A stretch of DNA of 5,254 bases from Deltaproteobacteria bacterium RBG_13_61_14 (GTDB lineage: Bacteria > RBG-13-61-14): assembly GCA_001797815.1 (NCBI GenBank), contig MGQK01000084.1, positions 4,524 through 9,777 on the forward strand, given 5' to 3'. Below the pieces are notes generated by a model, which made no database searches, was not told where the DNA came from, and saw only the letters and a program-made list of their open reading frames with translations. Below are positions 1 through 5,254 of the stretch, piece after piece; positions within the stretch are counted from its first letter, which is position 1, and the number at the start of each line of letters is the position of its first letter. The position numbers and the translations under genes were made by a program.

Positions 1-496
1 CCCGGGCGTAGTTGACGATCCGCCGGGCGATGAAGCCGGCGATCTGGACAAACATGTAGAAGCGGCCTTGCGGGTCCTTGACGATGGTCGCGGCCTGCTC
101 GTTGTCCAGGCTCGCCTTGTCCAGGTTGGCCGAGAGGAACTTCCCCGGGTGATAAATCACGTCCACCACCGTCCCGGTCCTCGGCACCCGGTTGACGTGC
201 ACGTCAAAAGGCGACATGAAGATCGAGACCTTCTGCATCTCCCGGTGCAGGTAGCGGTCCTCCTGCACCCGGCCCACCGACAGCACCCGGCCGTCCGCCG
301 GGCTCAGGTAAGCGGCCGGGTCCGACGGGATCCGCCGCTCCGGGTTGCGGAAGAAATAGGCGGAGAACAGGGTCAAGAGCGCGAGCGGCAAGGTCAGCCA
401 CCCCTGGCCCAGCGGCAAGGTGACCATGAACAGGGCCAACGGGATCAAAATCCAGAGATATCCCTCTTTGGCAAAAATGGTATCGCGGTTCTGCAT
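1..496 (-). CDS. psd: Phosphatidylserine decarboxylase proenzyme, short type, 3' end cut by the window edge
   Basis: It decarboxylates phosphatidylserine to phosphatidylethanolamine at the inner membrane. No in-frame stop occurs before the window edge, so 165 codons of an expected ~210-220 are visible. Residues ~13-29 and ~33-48 are hydrophobic and look like two N-terminal membrane segments. They are followed by FFRNPERRIP (48-57), SPADGRV (65-71), IFMSPFDVHVNRVPRTG (92-108) and YHPGKFLSANLDKAS (115-129), all typical of the short Psd family. D68 and H100 match the conserved Asp and His needed for self-cleavage. The GS-type cleavage motif that forms the pyruvoyl group would lie in the missing C-terminal part. 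The ATG at 496 is the only standard in-frame start after the repeat, but no Shine-Dalgarno precedes it. The gene lies downstream of ilvC in the same direction, an order seen in several Gram-negative lineages. Family identity is secure; the missing end cannot be judged. Confidence 0.93.
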   Translation of the reverse strand, partial: MQNRDTIFAKEGYLWILIPLALFMVTLPLGQGWLTLPLALLTLFSAYFFRNPERRIPSDPAAYLSPADGRVLSVGRVQEDRYLHREMQKVSIFMSPFDVHVNRVPRTGTVVDVIYHPGKFLSANLDKASLDNEQAATIVKDPQGRFYMFVQIAGFIARRIVNYAR

Positions 497-503
497 AAGA
501 GTA

Positions 504-512
504 ATTTTACCA
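504..512 (-). promoter_or_regulatory. Possible extended -10 element giving a leaderless psd transcript
   Basis: On the minus strand TGG (512-510) precedes TAAAAT (509-504), a 5/6 match to TATAAT with the TGn extension. No good -35 box is present. A start site about 7 nt downstream would fall at the psd ATG (496), giving a leaderless mRNA. This would fit the absence of a ribosome binding site. The TGG comes from the end of the inverted repeat. AT-rich chance matches are common, so this is tentative. Confidence 0.25.
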
Positions 513-596
513 TAGAGACACAGAGAGCGCAGAGAAAGAAAGGGGAAAAAAATAAAAGAGTTTTTAAATTCTCTGTGTCCTCTGTGCCTCTGTGGT
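509..596. repeat. Long imperfect inverted repeat (CACAGAG/CTCTGTG type), probable dispersed MITE/REP-like element
   Basis: The arms 509-536 and 569-596 (28 nt each) are reverse complements. In plus-strand RNA they form 23 Watson-Crick pairs, 3 G-U pairs (513/592, 527/578, 529/576) and 2 mismatches (518/587, 526/579). The 32-nt loop (537-568) is A/T-rich. Each arm is a decayed tandem of a unit of about 8-9 nt (CACAGAGA on one side, CTCTGTGTC on the other). The element fills nearly all of the 111-nt gap between the ilvC stop and the psd start. Similar CTCTGTGTCCTCTGTGCC-type arms recur in the intergenic DNA of many environmental bacteria, as I recall. No long U-run follows the stem on the minus strand, so it is not a canonical intrinsic terminator, though it could still attenuate or protect the ilvC mRNA 3' end. 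Confidence 0.75.
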
Positions 597-607
597 TTTG
601 TTCTATC

Positions 608-1621
608 CTATTTGGACCGGGGATCCTCCTTGGCCTCGATCCACTTCATCATTTTCCGCAGTTCCTTGCCCACCTTTTCGATGGGATGGTCCCAGCCGCG
701 CTTTTCCAGGAGCAGGAACATGGGCCGGCCGGCCTGGTTCTCCAGGATCCATTTCTTGGCGAAGTGGCCGGTCTGGACCTCTTCCAGCACCTGCTTCATC
801 TCCGCCCGCACCGCGGCGTTGATGATGCGCGGGCCCACGGTCAGGTCCCCGAACTCGGCTGTATCCGAAACTGAATAGCGCATCCAGGAGATGCCGCCCT
901 CGTAGAACAGGTCCACGATCAGCTTCAACTCGTGCATGCACTCGAAGTAAGCGATCTCCGGCTGATACCCGGCTGCCACCAGGGTGTCGAAACCGGCCTT
1001 GACCAACTCGGAAACCCCGCCGCAAAGCACGCACTGCTCGCCGAACAGGTCGGTCTCGGTTTCCTCCTTGAAGCTGGTCTCGATCACGCCGGCCCGGGTG
1101 GCGCCGATGCCCTTGGCATAAGCCAGCGCGGTCTTCTTGGCTTTGCCCGAGGCGTCCTGATGGATGGCGATCAGGCTGGGCACGCCCGCGCCCTTCTCAA
1201 ACTCCCGGCGCACCAGATGCCCCGGTCCCTTGGGCGCGACCATGATCACGTCCACCTCCTTGGGCGGGATGATCTGCATGAAGTGGATGTTGAACCCATG
1301 CGAAAAGAGGAGCGTTTTGCCCTTTTTCAGGTGGGGCTTGATCTCTTTTTGATAGACCGCGGGCTGGACATGGTCCGGCACCAGGATCTGGATAATGTCG
1401 CCCTTCTTGGCCGCCTCCGCGGCCGGAATGGGATGAAAACCCTGGGAGCGCGCCAGCTCGTAGTTCTTGGTGCCCGGAAGCTCGGACACGAGAACCTCCA
1501 CCTTGGAATCGCGCAGGTTCTGGGCCTGGGCATGCCCCTGGGAACCGTAGCCGATGATGGCCACGGTTTTGCCCTTGAGTAGCTTCAAGTCCGCGTCCTT
1601 GTCGTAATACATCTTGGCCAT
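608..1621 (-). CDS. ilvC: Ketol-acid reductoisomerase, class I
   Basis: It catalyses Mg2+-dependent isomerisation and NAD(P)H reduction of acetolactate/acetohydroxybutyrate in valine, leucine and isoleucine synthesis, in the cytoplasm. From M1 (MAKMYYDK) the protein has 337 aa, the usual class I length. The N-terminal Rossmann domain carries GYGSQGHA (24-31). The knotted C-terminal domain follows after ~residue 182. Catalytic residues are present at class I positions: H108 (SHGFNIHF), K131 (APKGPGH), D191 and E195 (TDLFGEQ), E227 and E231 (FECMHEL), S252 ([11 protein letters not shown]). An in-frame ATG 14 codons upstream (1663) was rejected, because AAGGAGG lies 8 nt before the chosen ATG and the extra residues are not family-like. 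The cofactor-selecting loop reads [12 protein letters not shown] (46-57) and lacks the usual Arg. Upstream is a GT9 gene with a promoter-bearing spacer; downstream come the inverted repeat and psd. Confidence 0.97.
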   Translation of the reverse strand: MAKMYYDKDADLKLLKGKTVAIIGYGSQGHAQAQNLRDSKVEVLVSELPGTKNYELARSQGFHPIPAAEAAKKGDIIQILVPDHVQPAVYQKEIKPHLKKGKTLLFSHGFNIHFMQIIPPKEVDVIMVAPKGPGHLVRREFEKGAGVPSLIAIHQDASGKAKKTALAYAKGIGATRAGVIETSFKEETETDLFGEQCVLCGGVSELVKAGFDTLVAAGYQPEIAYFECMHELKLIVDLFYEGGISWMRYSVSDTAEFGDLTVGPRIINAAVRAEMKQVLEEVQTGHFAKKWILENQAGRPMFLLLEKRGWDHPIEKVGKELRKMMKWIEAKEDPRSK

Positions 1622-1629
1622 GCTTCGAG

Positions 1630-1636
1630 CCTCCTT
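1630..1636 (-). promoter_or_regulatory. Ribosome binding site of ilvC
   Basis: AAGGAGG, a full Shine-Dalgarno match, lies 8 nt upstream of the ATG at 1621. It fixes this start over the in-frame ATG at 1663, which would place the site inside the coding region. Confidence 0.85.
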
Positions 1637-1651
1637 ATCTGAATTGGGCTT

Positions 1652-1680
1652 ATTATGCCACAATCCGGACCGATTGAAAA
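1652..1680 (-). promoter_or_regulatory. Putative sigma70-type promoter of ilvC
   Basis: On the minus strand TTTTCA (1680-1675, 4/6 match to TTGACA) is separated by exactly 17 nt from CATAAT (1657-1652, 5/6 match to TATAAT). TGG directly before CATAAT forms an extended -10. Transcription would start near 1645, giving a leader of about 25 nt that contains the AAGGAGG site. The leader is too short for a T-box or peptide attenuator, so classical branched-chain leader control is not visible. It suggests ilvC is transcribed independently of the glycosyltransferase block. Confidence 0.55.
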
Positions 1681-1734
1681 GCCGGGGGCGGAAGGTGGGT
1701 TAGCCTGCCCTTTACAAAAGTTTAGAATCGGGGG

Positions 1735-3021
1735 TCAGTCTTTTTCCGCAGGAAGACCGGCGGGTGATTTCTGGCACGTTTGCGCCTGGAGCAGGAGTTC
1801 TTCCACCACGGTCTCGACCATGGGGACGGTGATCTGGCGCATGCATTCGGGGTCCTGGCAGGCGATGGGCGTGGACCAGTCCCAGCAGGGCGAGCAGGAG
1901 ACCGGGCTTCTCACCTCCCGGTGGATGGCCGGGTCCCCCCAGGGGCCGTAGGAGGGAGGGGTCGGCCCGGAGATACAGACCACGGGCGCCTTGGTGGCCA
2001 CCGCGACGTGCATCCACACCGAAGAGCCGGACACCACCGCGTCCATGCGCTCGATCAGGGCCATGGCCCCCCGCAGCGAAAGCTCCCGGCCCACGATCCG
2101 GGGCGGCCGTTCGAGGCCCGCGGCCACCCGGCGCACCTCTTCGGTCTCGTCCGGCCCTTCCAGAATGAAAATCGCGCCACCCCTCTTCCGCTGCAGGCGG
2201 TTGCCTAGCTCGATGAAATAATCGGCCGGCCATTTTTTCTGGGGCAGGCCCGGGGTGGAGCCCACGTGAAAGCAGACCCAGGGCTTGGGCGGATGGGTTT
2301 TTCCCAGCCAGGCCGCAGCCTCCGCCCGCTCCGCTTCGGTCAGCCAGAGATCCATGGGCGGGACGTCGCCCGCGCAGCCCGCGGCCGCGGACAGGTCGGC
2401 ATTGACCAGAACGGTGTGGCGGTCGTCGGGAATGGGGACGCGGACAGTGCCGCGGCCGGGCTTGAGGTCCAGCTCCGGGGCGATGACCCAGCGCGCGCCC
2501 AGGCGTTCAAGGATCTCGCGGATGCGCCAGAAATTCATCGGGTAGGAGACGAGCAAAAGCTCGGGCGCGAGCAGCTGCACCCGGCGGAAAGCGCGGTACA
2601 GAGCGGGCGAGGGACCCAGGCGGAAAAGAAAATCGTCCTGGGGCAGCTCCACGACCTCGTCCAGGACCGGAGTGCCCCGCAACACCCCGCAGACCGCAGA
2701 GGGCGCCACCAAAATGATCCGGGCGGCGGTAAAATGCCGCCGCAGCATCTTAAGCGCCGGCGTGGCCATCACCGTGTCTCCCAGACCCCAGAGCTTGAGG
2801 AAAGCCACGGTGCGCACTTGGTCAGGGGTGATGGGGACCTCGCGGTGCGCCGCGACCCGGCCGGGCAGACCCCGGCTGTGCCAATAGAGCCATCCCCGGA
2901 GCGCCTCCGCGCCCAGCCGGCGCCAGCTCTTGTAGCGGACACCGGCCCAGCCCTCCTCCCGGAAGGTGCGGTAGGCCCGTTTCCAGATCGGCGCTAATTT
3001 GGCCTGGTGAACCTTGGGCAT
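1735..3021 (-). CDS. Glycosyltransferase family 9 protein (heptosyltransferase-like)
   Basis: GT9 enzymes (WaaC/WaaF and relatives) transfer heptose or a similar sugar from a nucleotide donor to lipopolysaccharide core or related glycans on the cytoplasmic face of the inner membrane. The 428-aa product has a basic ~70-residue N-terminal extension without a signal peptide. Next comes the first Rossmann domain with VAFLKLWGLGDTVMATPAL (72-90), then FHVGSTPGLPQKKWPADYF (251-269), and the donor-site region SGSSVWMHVAVATKAP (331-346) followed by GPTPP (352-356). A Cys cluster (C376, C379, C388, C393) ends in ECMRQI, as in many GT9 proteins. The canonical D-S/T-G before MH is replaced by S333-S334-V335, so donor binding may differ. 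AAGGGA lies 6 nt before the ATG. It follows a methyltransferase, a kinase-fold gene and a truncated GT9, suggesting one glycan operon. Sugar donor and acceptor cannot be read from sequence. Confidence 0.88.
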   Translation of the reverse strand: MPKVHQAKLAPIWKRAYRTFREEGWAGVRYKSWRRLGAEALRGWLYWHSRGLPGRVAAHREVPITPDQVRTVAFLKLWGLGDTVMATPALKMLRRHFTAARIILVAPSAVCGVLRGTPVLDEVVELPQDDFLFRLGPSPALYRAFRRVQLLAPELLLVSYPMNFWRIREILERLGARWVIAPELDLKPGRGTVRVPIPDDRHTVLVNADLSAAAGCAGDVPPMDLWLTEAERAEAAAWLGKTHPPKPWVCFHVGSTPGLPQKKWPADYFIELGNRLQRKRGGAIFILEGPDETEEVRRVAAGLERPPRIVGRELSLRGAMALIERMDAVVSGSSVWMHVAVATKAPVVCISGPTPPSYGPWGDPAIHREVRSPVSCSPCWDWSTPIACQDPECMRQITVPMVETVVEELLLQAQTCQKSPAGLPAEKD

Positions 3022-3027
3022 GGCCCG

Positions 3028-3033
3028 TCCCTT
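3028..3033 (-). promoter_or_regulatory. Ribosome binding site of the GT9 gene
   Basis: AAGGGA lies 6 nt before the ATG at 3021 and supports that start. It is in the 39-nt gap after the stop of the truncated GT9 remnant. Confidence 0.6.
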
Positions 3034-3060
3034 ATCTTCGCTTTCCGGCCCCGGTCCAAA

Positions 3061-3255
3061 TCAAGCCCGCCGGGAAACAAATGCTTCCACTCTCTGCTCG
3101 ACCGTCTCCACCGGAATCTCCCTCATGCAACGGCCACCGCAGCAGCGGAGGGGAACGCGGGGGACCAACCGGGGCCGCTCTCGGCCGCGTTCCGCCGGCG
3201 TTTCTCAAATTTTCTTCACCTCGGGAATTTTTCTATACCTTCTGTGCTCCATCAT
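3061..3255 (-). pseudogene. Internally deleted GT9 glycosyltransferase remnant
   Basis: The 230 bp between the kinase and the intact GT9 holds two pieces in the same frame. The first, 3255-3205, starts with ATG overlapping the kinase stop (ATGA) and encodes MMEHRRYRKIPEVKKI before a TGA. Its KKI ending is where GT9 proteins usually begin their first beta strand (KKILVI...). The second, 3204-3061, has 47 sense codons and a TGA. It contains TPAERG, then VPLRCCGGRCMREI and VETVEQRVEAF. This resembles the GT9 C-terminus and the intact neighbour (TPPSYG, then SCSPC and ECMRQI with VETVVEELL). About 290 residues typical of the family middle are absent. I infer a gene originally coupled to the kinase that lost ~0.85-0.9 kb internally. 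An assembly collapse could look the same. The 21-codon ORF at 3126-3061 is probably just its tail. Confidence 0.6.
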
Positions 3256-4259
3256 CCCCAGGGCAATCCGCGGAATCTTTCCCTCCGTAAAAAGGCCTGA
3301 AAATTGGATCGCAAATTCCGGAGCAGGGGGTCATCCCTCTGGCCTTTGTTTTCGCGGAGGAGGATATCCATAAAGGTATACACCGAGAGCGCGCTGGCCT
3401 CGTCGGGGCCCAGGCCGATTGAGCGCCGCACCTGGGCAATCATTCCTTGGATCAGACGGTCGAGGATCTCCGACGGAAACTGCAGGGAGGAGAAATACCA
3501 TTCCAGATTGATCGCAAAGATGATCGCATCCACCAGGGGCAGGCCGGGGGACCGGGCATGCTCCCAATCAATCAGGGCCAAGCCGCCCTCAGGAAGAGAT
3601 AACAGGTTGGAGAGGACCAAGTCCCCATTCTGCCATTTTACCCAGGGCAGAAGTCCTCGCGCCCCTGAGACGACGGCGAGCGCTCTCCGGATGGCCTCTT
3701 GTTCCAGGGACTCTGGCCTCGAACTCCCTTGGTATTCAAGAAGGCGTTGTCGAACAACCTCGGCGGCATCGGCTTCCATCTCCGCTTCCGGGCACACCTC
3801 GACTCCCCCTAAGAGCGAGGTCATCTTTTCTACCAACTGAGCCGTCAAGGTAACTCGTTGGGAAGGTTTGGAATGGTCCAGGATGCTATCCCAGGGAATT
3901 CCGCTCACATACTCCCGCACCAGAACCTGGATTCCCTCCAGATCCATCCGCGCCAGCAGCTTCGGGATCCGGGAAGGAATCGGAAGGGAGGCGAGTTGCT
4001 GTAAGTTTTGGGCTTCGGCCTCAAGCAAGTCATCGGTGAGGGGGCCTCGACTCAGTTTGACCACGAGGGCGGGATCCCTCCTCGGCCCATCAAAAATGAT
4101 GGCGGTTTTGCACCGCTGCACTCTCATGCCTTTCCAGACCACCGCGACTTCCGAAGCCGACCGCGCGGACAAACCCAGCCGCTCCCGTTCCTGGATCAAC
4201 CAGGCCACCAGGCGGCTCTCCAGACGATCCCGCTTCGCGGTTGGAGGCTCGGTTTTCAC
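3252..4259 (-). CDS. Aminoglycoside phosphotransferase / choline kinase-fold protein
   Basis: It is a predicted cytoplasmic small-molecule kinase of the protein-kinase-like APH superfamily, 335 aa; the substrate is unknown. Visible motifs: VVKL with K68 as the likely ATP-binding lysine; LLEAEAQNLQQL (78-89) as the helix C region with its glutamate; VREYVSGIPW (114-123) as the hinge; WQNGDLVLSNLL (209-220) as the catalytic loop with D213 and N218; ALIDWEHA (228-235) with metal-binding D231. N211 replaces the usual His of HGD. The start is GTG: it overlaps the methyltransferase TGA as GTGA and has GGAAGG 5 nt upstream. The open frame continues to 5015, but that extension is the shadow of the methyltransferase. 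Coupling to a methyltransferase and location before GT9 genes suggest phosphorylation of a sugar or lipid-linked intermediate. An antibiotic-resistance role is not supported by context. Confidence 0.82.
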   Translation of the reverse strand: MKTEPPTAKRDRLESRLVAWLIQERERLGLSARSASEVAVVWKGMRVQRCKTAIIFDGPRRDPALVVKLSRGPLTDDLLEAEAQNLQQLASLPIPSRIPKLLARMDLEGIQVLVREYVSGIPWDSILDHSKPSQRVTLTAQLVEKMTSLLGGVEVCPEAEMEADAAEVVRQRLLEYQGSSRPESLEQEAIRRALAVVSGARGLLPWVKWQNGDLVLSNLLSLPEGGLALIDWEHARSPGLPLVDAIIFAINLEWYFSSLQFPSEILDRLIQGMIAQVRRSIGLGPDEASALSVYTFMDILLRENKGQRDDPLLRNLRSNFQAFLRRERFRGLPWG

Positions 4260-5179
4260 CCTGCCCTTCCAATGAAAAAGAAATCTTCCGCGGTTCGGGA
4301 CCAGACCCAGACCAGGAGGCGCGCGATTTTGCCCTGGGTATGGATCAAACGACGGCGGAGGGAATGGCCGCTCCACCAGTCCCCCAGGTACCAGCACAGG
4401 GCCGGCTCTGAAGCCACGGGAAGGATGGTATGGGGAACATTGTAAGAATGGATGGGAATATAAGCCTGGACCGCTCGAAACCCCGCCTGCTCCAACATGC
4501 GAGAATAAACAGGAAGGCTGTGGGTCCAGGTTCGATACCCCTCTCGTTGTCGGCCCATTCTTTGCTTCATCCCTTGAGGCCACCACCGCGCTGCGGCTCG
4601 GACCACCCCGTTGGCCAAACTTCGGGGCAGGATCGCGGTGCCGCGTAAGCCGGAATGGGGATCCCTCTGGCCCTTCAGCTGAGACCGCGCGTAGCGATTT
4701 TCGATACCAATCAGAATCCAGCCGTGGGGGGCAAGCCATTCTCGAACCCGCGCCAGGACCGCCGCCTGGATCTGATTCGGACCTCCCGAACAGGATAAGG
4801 GCAGCCATTCCAGAACGCCATTGAGCAAAGCCAGGGAGAGGCAACCCGGCTTCAACCGGAACCGGGTAATGTCGGCATGGATAAAGATCACGTTGTGGAA
4901 ACCTTCTTGCTCCAGGCGAAGTTGCGCGAAGCGCAGACGCTCCCAGGTCAGATCCACGGCCATCACCAACCGGGATTGCGCGGCAAAGACCTGGGTCAAG
5001 GTCCCCAGCCCGCAACCGAGATCGAGCACGATCGCCTCCGGATCCTGGGGGAGCAAAAAGCGAAAGTCGGCCCGGATCAAGTCGGCCACGAAATCGCGTT
5101 GGACTTCATCGGAAGGGGTCAGGAGTCCCAATCCTGTATACCAGCCTTCTTCTTTCGTCACCTCCACGATTTTAACCAT
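4256..5179 (-). CDS. Class I SAM-dependent methyltransferase, surface-glycan type
   Basis: It is a predicted cytoplasmic methyltransferase of 307 aa from this ATG. The Rossmann core shows motif I VLDLGCGLGTLT (51-62), the acidic end of strand 2 AVDLT (74-78), FIHADI (99-104), LLNGVLEWL (118-126) and the strand-5 region WLAPHGWILIGIENRYA (148-164). The stretch ENRYARSQLKGQRDPHSG (160-177), and later YSRMLEQAGF (225-234), resemble methyltransferases encoded in polysaccharide clusters, often beside APH-like phosphotransferases (recalled pattern, not searched). The downstream kinase gene overlaps the stop by four bases. The start is uncertain: no Shine-Dalgarno is well placed (GAGGAAG is 14 nt away), and 24 in-frame sense codons precede the ATG without ATG, GTG or TTG. 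The methyl acceptor is unknown; a sugar or glycolipid is plausible from the adjacent GT9 genes. Confidence 0.82.
   Translation of the reverse strand: MVKIVEVTKEEGWYTGLGLLTPSDEVQRDFVADLIRADFRFLLPQDPEAIVLDLGCGLGTLTQVFAAQSRLVMAVDLTWERLRFAQLRLEQEGFHNVIFIHADITRFRLKPGCLSLALLNGVLEWLPLSCSGGPNQIQAAVLARVREWLAPHGWILIGIENRYARSQLKGQRDPHSGLRGTAILPRSLANGVVRAAARWWPQGMKQRMGRQREGYRTWTHSLPVYSRMLEQAGFRAVQAYIPIHSYNVPHTILPVASEPALCWYLGDWWSGHSLRRRLIHTQGKIARLLVWVWSRTAEDFFFIGRAG
4265..4270 (-). promoter_or_regulatory. Ribosome binding site that fixes the GTG start of the kinase-fold gene
   Basis: GGAAGG lies 5 nt upstream of GTG (4259-4257) and inside the last codons of the methyltransferase. With the GTGA overlap it indicates translational coupling of the two genes. 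Confidence 0.7.
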
Positions 5180-5251
5180 GCGCGGGGTAGGAACTTCCTC
5201 ATAGACCGTTTCGCCGGAAAAGAAATCAATAATTCCGAGTCCAGGACGGAA
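5180..5251 (-). other. In-frame, protein-like sequence upstream of the annotated methyltransferase start
   Basis: Twenty-four sense codons run in frame into the methyltransferase ATG and read plausibly as protein, for example IIDFFSGETVYEEVPTP. A TAA in the same frame occupies 5254-5252, the last three bases of the window. No ATG, GTG or TTG lies between; two ATT codons are at 5233-5231 and 5230-5228. It may be a true N-terminus with a rare start, a leader, or the effect of a frameshift near the edge. Confidence 0.35.
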
Positions 5252-5254
5252 TTA

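Noticed and set aside
509-596. Intrinsic terminator of ilvC
   Set aside because: The stem is long and imperfect, and no U-run follows it on the minus strand; a dispersed repeat is the better description.
68-874. 268-codon plus-strand ORF across psd, the repeat and ilvC
   Set aside because: It runs antisense through two recognised genes and reads the inverted repeat as coding; composition is not protein-like.
932-1582. 216-codon plus-strand ORF opposite ilvC
   Set aside because: It is the antisense shadow of a strongly conserved gene in GC-rich DNA; no recognisable motif.
1622-1734. T-box, riboswitch or leader-peptide attenuator before ilvC
   Set aside because: No conserved T-box sequence, no run of Leu/Val/Ile codons and no terminator/antiterminator pair; the predicted leader is only ~25 nt.
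2266-2997. 243-codon plus-strand ORF opposite the GT9 gene
   Set aside because: Arg/Gly/Pro-rich antisense shadow without domains.
3061-3126. Short ORF starting MREIPVETVE, similar at first sight to a fumarate hydratase alpha N-terminus
   Set aside because: Upstream in-frame residues RCCGGRC and the match to the CMR-x-I tail of the neighbouring GT9 explain it better as a GT9 C-terminus.
3007-3373. Overlapping plus-strand ORFs of 97, 119 and 69 codons over the kinase-GT9 spacer
   Set aside because: No recognisable motif, and the minus strand of the same stretch shows GT9-like ends.
4260-5015. 5' extension of the kinase open frame, giving a 587-codon ORF
   Set aside because: It lies antiphase within the methyltransferase, has Pro/Arg/Ser-rich composition and no domain, and the GTG with GGAAGG at 4259 gives a normal-length kinase.

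Overview
The window comes from a GC-rich (roughly 60% by eye) bacterial genome. All supportable genes lie on the minus strand, so they are read from right to left. A short-type phosphatidylserine decarboxylase follows a class I ketol-acid reductoisomerase, and GT9 (heptosyltransferase-like) glycosyltransferases lie upstream. Together these suggest a Gram-negative bacterium with phosphatidylethanolamine membranes and complex surface glycans. Order ilvC-psd recurs in several deep-branching Gram-negative groups (deltaproteobacterial, Nitrospirota, Omnitrophota-like). The phylum cannot be fixed from this window alone.

Layout in transcription order. (1) 5251-5180 is in-frame, protein-like sequence without a standard start codon. 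(2) 5179-4256 encodes a class I SAM-dependent methyltransferase. (3) 4259-3252 encodes a phosphotransferase of the APH/choline-kinase fold; its GTG start overlaps the methyltransferase stop by four bases (GTGA). (4) 3255-3061 is what I read as an internally deleted second GT9 gene. Its ATG overlaps the kinase stop (ATGA). It keeps only the first ~16 codons and the Cys-rich C-terminal ~45 codons. (5) 3021-1735 encodes an intact GT9 glycosyltransferase. (6) 1734-1622 is a spacer with a good sigma70-like promoter. (7) 1621-608 is ilvC. (8) 596-509 is a long imperfect inverted repeat built from a CACAGAG/CTCTGTG unit, probably a dispersed MITE/REP-like element. (9) 496-1 is the 5' part of psd, cut by the window edge.

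Functionally there are two blocks. Genes 5179-1735 form a tightly packed putative glycan or lipid-glycan modification operon (methyltransferase, kinase-fold protein, one dead and one live GT9). ilvC and psd are housekeeping genes for branched-chain amino acid and phosphatidylethanolamine synthesis. ilvC has its own promoter. psd lacks a visible Shine-Dalgarno sequence and may be read from a leaderless promoter at the edge of the repeat.

The points most worth checking are the GT9 deletion remnant, the repeat between ilvC and psd, departures from family consensus in the kinase (NGD for HGD) and GT9 (no D-S/T-G), and the uncertain methyltransferase start. I see no convincing evidence of a wholly new defence or mobile system here.
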